Source: Candidatus Coatesbacteria bacterium RBG_13_66_14 (GTDB taxonomy: Bacteria; RBG-13-66-14). Taken from it: 5,580 bases of DNA. Location of the stretch: positions 12,124 to 17,703 of the forward strand of contig MFAF01000024.1 in assembly GCA_001774505.1 (NCBI GenBank). Direction: 5' to 3'. The translations under genes were made by a program, and so were the position numbers. Below are positions 5,001 through 5,580 of the stretch, in pieces. Numbering within the stretch: the stretch's first letter is position 1; every line of letters begins with the position of its first letter. The notes under the pieces were generated by a model that was given only the letters and a program-made list of their open reading frames with translations, was not told where the DNA came from and made no database searches.

Positions 5001-5580
5001 ATGACAAGAAGGAACGCAATCCCGACCTTGACATTGCTCCTCCTGCCGACGCTGCTCCCGCCCGCGACGGCTCAGGACGCCGAGGTTGAGGGCGGAGCTC
5101 TCGGGCGGCTGGTGTTCGTCTCCGTGACGTTGCAGGACGCGGAAGGCGAATCGGTGCTCGGCGCCACCATCGAATTCCTGGGCACGGAGCAAAAGCTGGA
5201 GGCCGATGAAAACGGGTATTTCGGCCTCGCCACACTCTCCGAAGGAACCGCCACCATCCGCTGCACCATCGCCGAAGACTCCGTCGTGTTCGACACCCCT
5301 TCCCTCGCTCCGCAGACCGCCGACCATGCAATTGAGTTCCACCTTGGACGCGACTACGTGCTCCATCTCTACACCACCGCGGAGAACCCCTACGTCGCCG
5401 GCAAGCCCAACGTCTACCTCTACCCCGAGACCGAGACCGACGTCCGCGTCTGGCTTTCCTTCGTCGGCGAGGGCCGGATGACCGTCTCGGAGCCCGAATA
5501 TATCGAGGGCTGGGACGTCACCGTCACCCCCGAGGGGAAAATAACGGCCTACGAGCCAGTTTACTTCATGGACCCGGATA
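5001..5580 (+). CDS. Secreted protein: carboxypeptidase-regulatory-like domain plus KPNVYLYP-type domain, 3' end beyond window
   Basis: 193 complete codons are visible from ATG at 5001 to the right edge, with no stop. GAGGG at 4990-4994 sits 6 nt before the ATG. Residues 1-24 are a signal peptide (MTRRNAIPTLTLLLLPTLLP then PATA), cleaved before Gln25. Residues 37-88 read as a carboxypeptidase-regulatory-like or CNA-B-like beta sandwich: VFVSVTLQDAEGESVLGATI, then a D-E-N-G-Y-F-G turn, then GTATIRC. Residues 135-142 are KPNVYLYP, followed by ETETDVRVWLSF, EPEYIEGWDVTVTPEGKI and an AYEPVYFMD segment. This matches, from memory, a widespread uncharacterised extracellular domain with 'KPVIYLYPE...V.V.L...G..T.TYP.Y..GW.V.A.PDG.L' motifs. 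Its function is not established to my knowledge. The 55-nt gap to the preceding gene shows no clear terminator, so co-transcription is possible. The ordering of the two domains is seen directly; the assignments are pattern recognition. Confidence 0.85.
   Translation, partial: MTRRNAIPTLTLLLLPTLLPPATAQDAEVEGGALGRLVFVSVTLQDAEGESVLGATIEFLGTEQKLEADENGYFGLATLSEGTATIRCTIAEDSVVFDTPSLAPQTADHAIEFHLGRDYVLHLYTTAENPYVAGKPNVYLYPETETDVRVWLSFVGEGRMTVSEPEYIEGWDVTVTPEGKITAYEPVYFMDPD

Noticed and set aside
4782..5366. Minus-strand open frame of 194 codons opposite the right-edge gene
   Set aside because: It ends in an Arg-rich run and overlaps the clear secreted protein with signal peptide and domain motifs on the plus strand.

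Overview
A 5.6-kb, GC-rich chromosomal window with strong third-position GC bias. It probably comes from a diderm (Gram-negative-type) bacterium, because it carries periplasmic zinc amidases of cell-wall peptidoglycan and a lipobox-bearing lipoprotein. Non-ATG starts are common: TTG on both amidases and GTG on one plus-strand gene. I cannot assign a phylum from the sequence. The mix of one core gene (smpB) with poorly characterised secreted proteins would suit an uncultured lineage.

Layout. The left two thirds (1-4054) read on the minus strand. In transcription order they are: smpB (4054-3542); a 57-nt gap with a possible internal promoter; two consecutive paralogous N-acetylmuramoyl-L-alanine amidases (3484-2363 and 2357-1233, 5 nt apart); a 268-residue lipoprotein of unknown function (1230-424) starting 2 nt after the second amidase; a 114-nt gap; and a secreted protein cut by the left edge (309-1). 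The right third reads on the plus strand: a 272-residue conserved-looking Cys-cluster protein of unknown function (4127-4945), then after 55 nt a secreted protein cut by the right edge (from 5001). It combines a carboxypeptidase-regulatory-like beta domain with a KPxxYLYP-type domain.

How they may work together. smpB and the Cys-cluster gene are divergent across 72 nt that hold a small palindrome and -35/-10-like boxes. The two amidases and the lipoprotein are spaced like one translationally coupled unit, suggesting a cell-wall remodelling cassette with a possible envelope partner. No RNA gene, CRISPR array, transposon or phage feature is visible. The window is mostly ordinary; the parts most worth a second look are the amidase pair with its lipoprotein, the Cys-cluster protein, and the KPNVYLYP protein.
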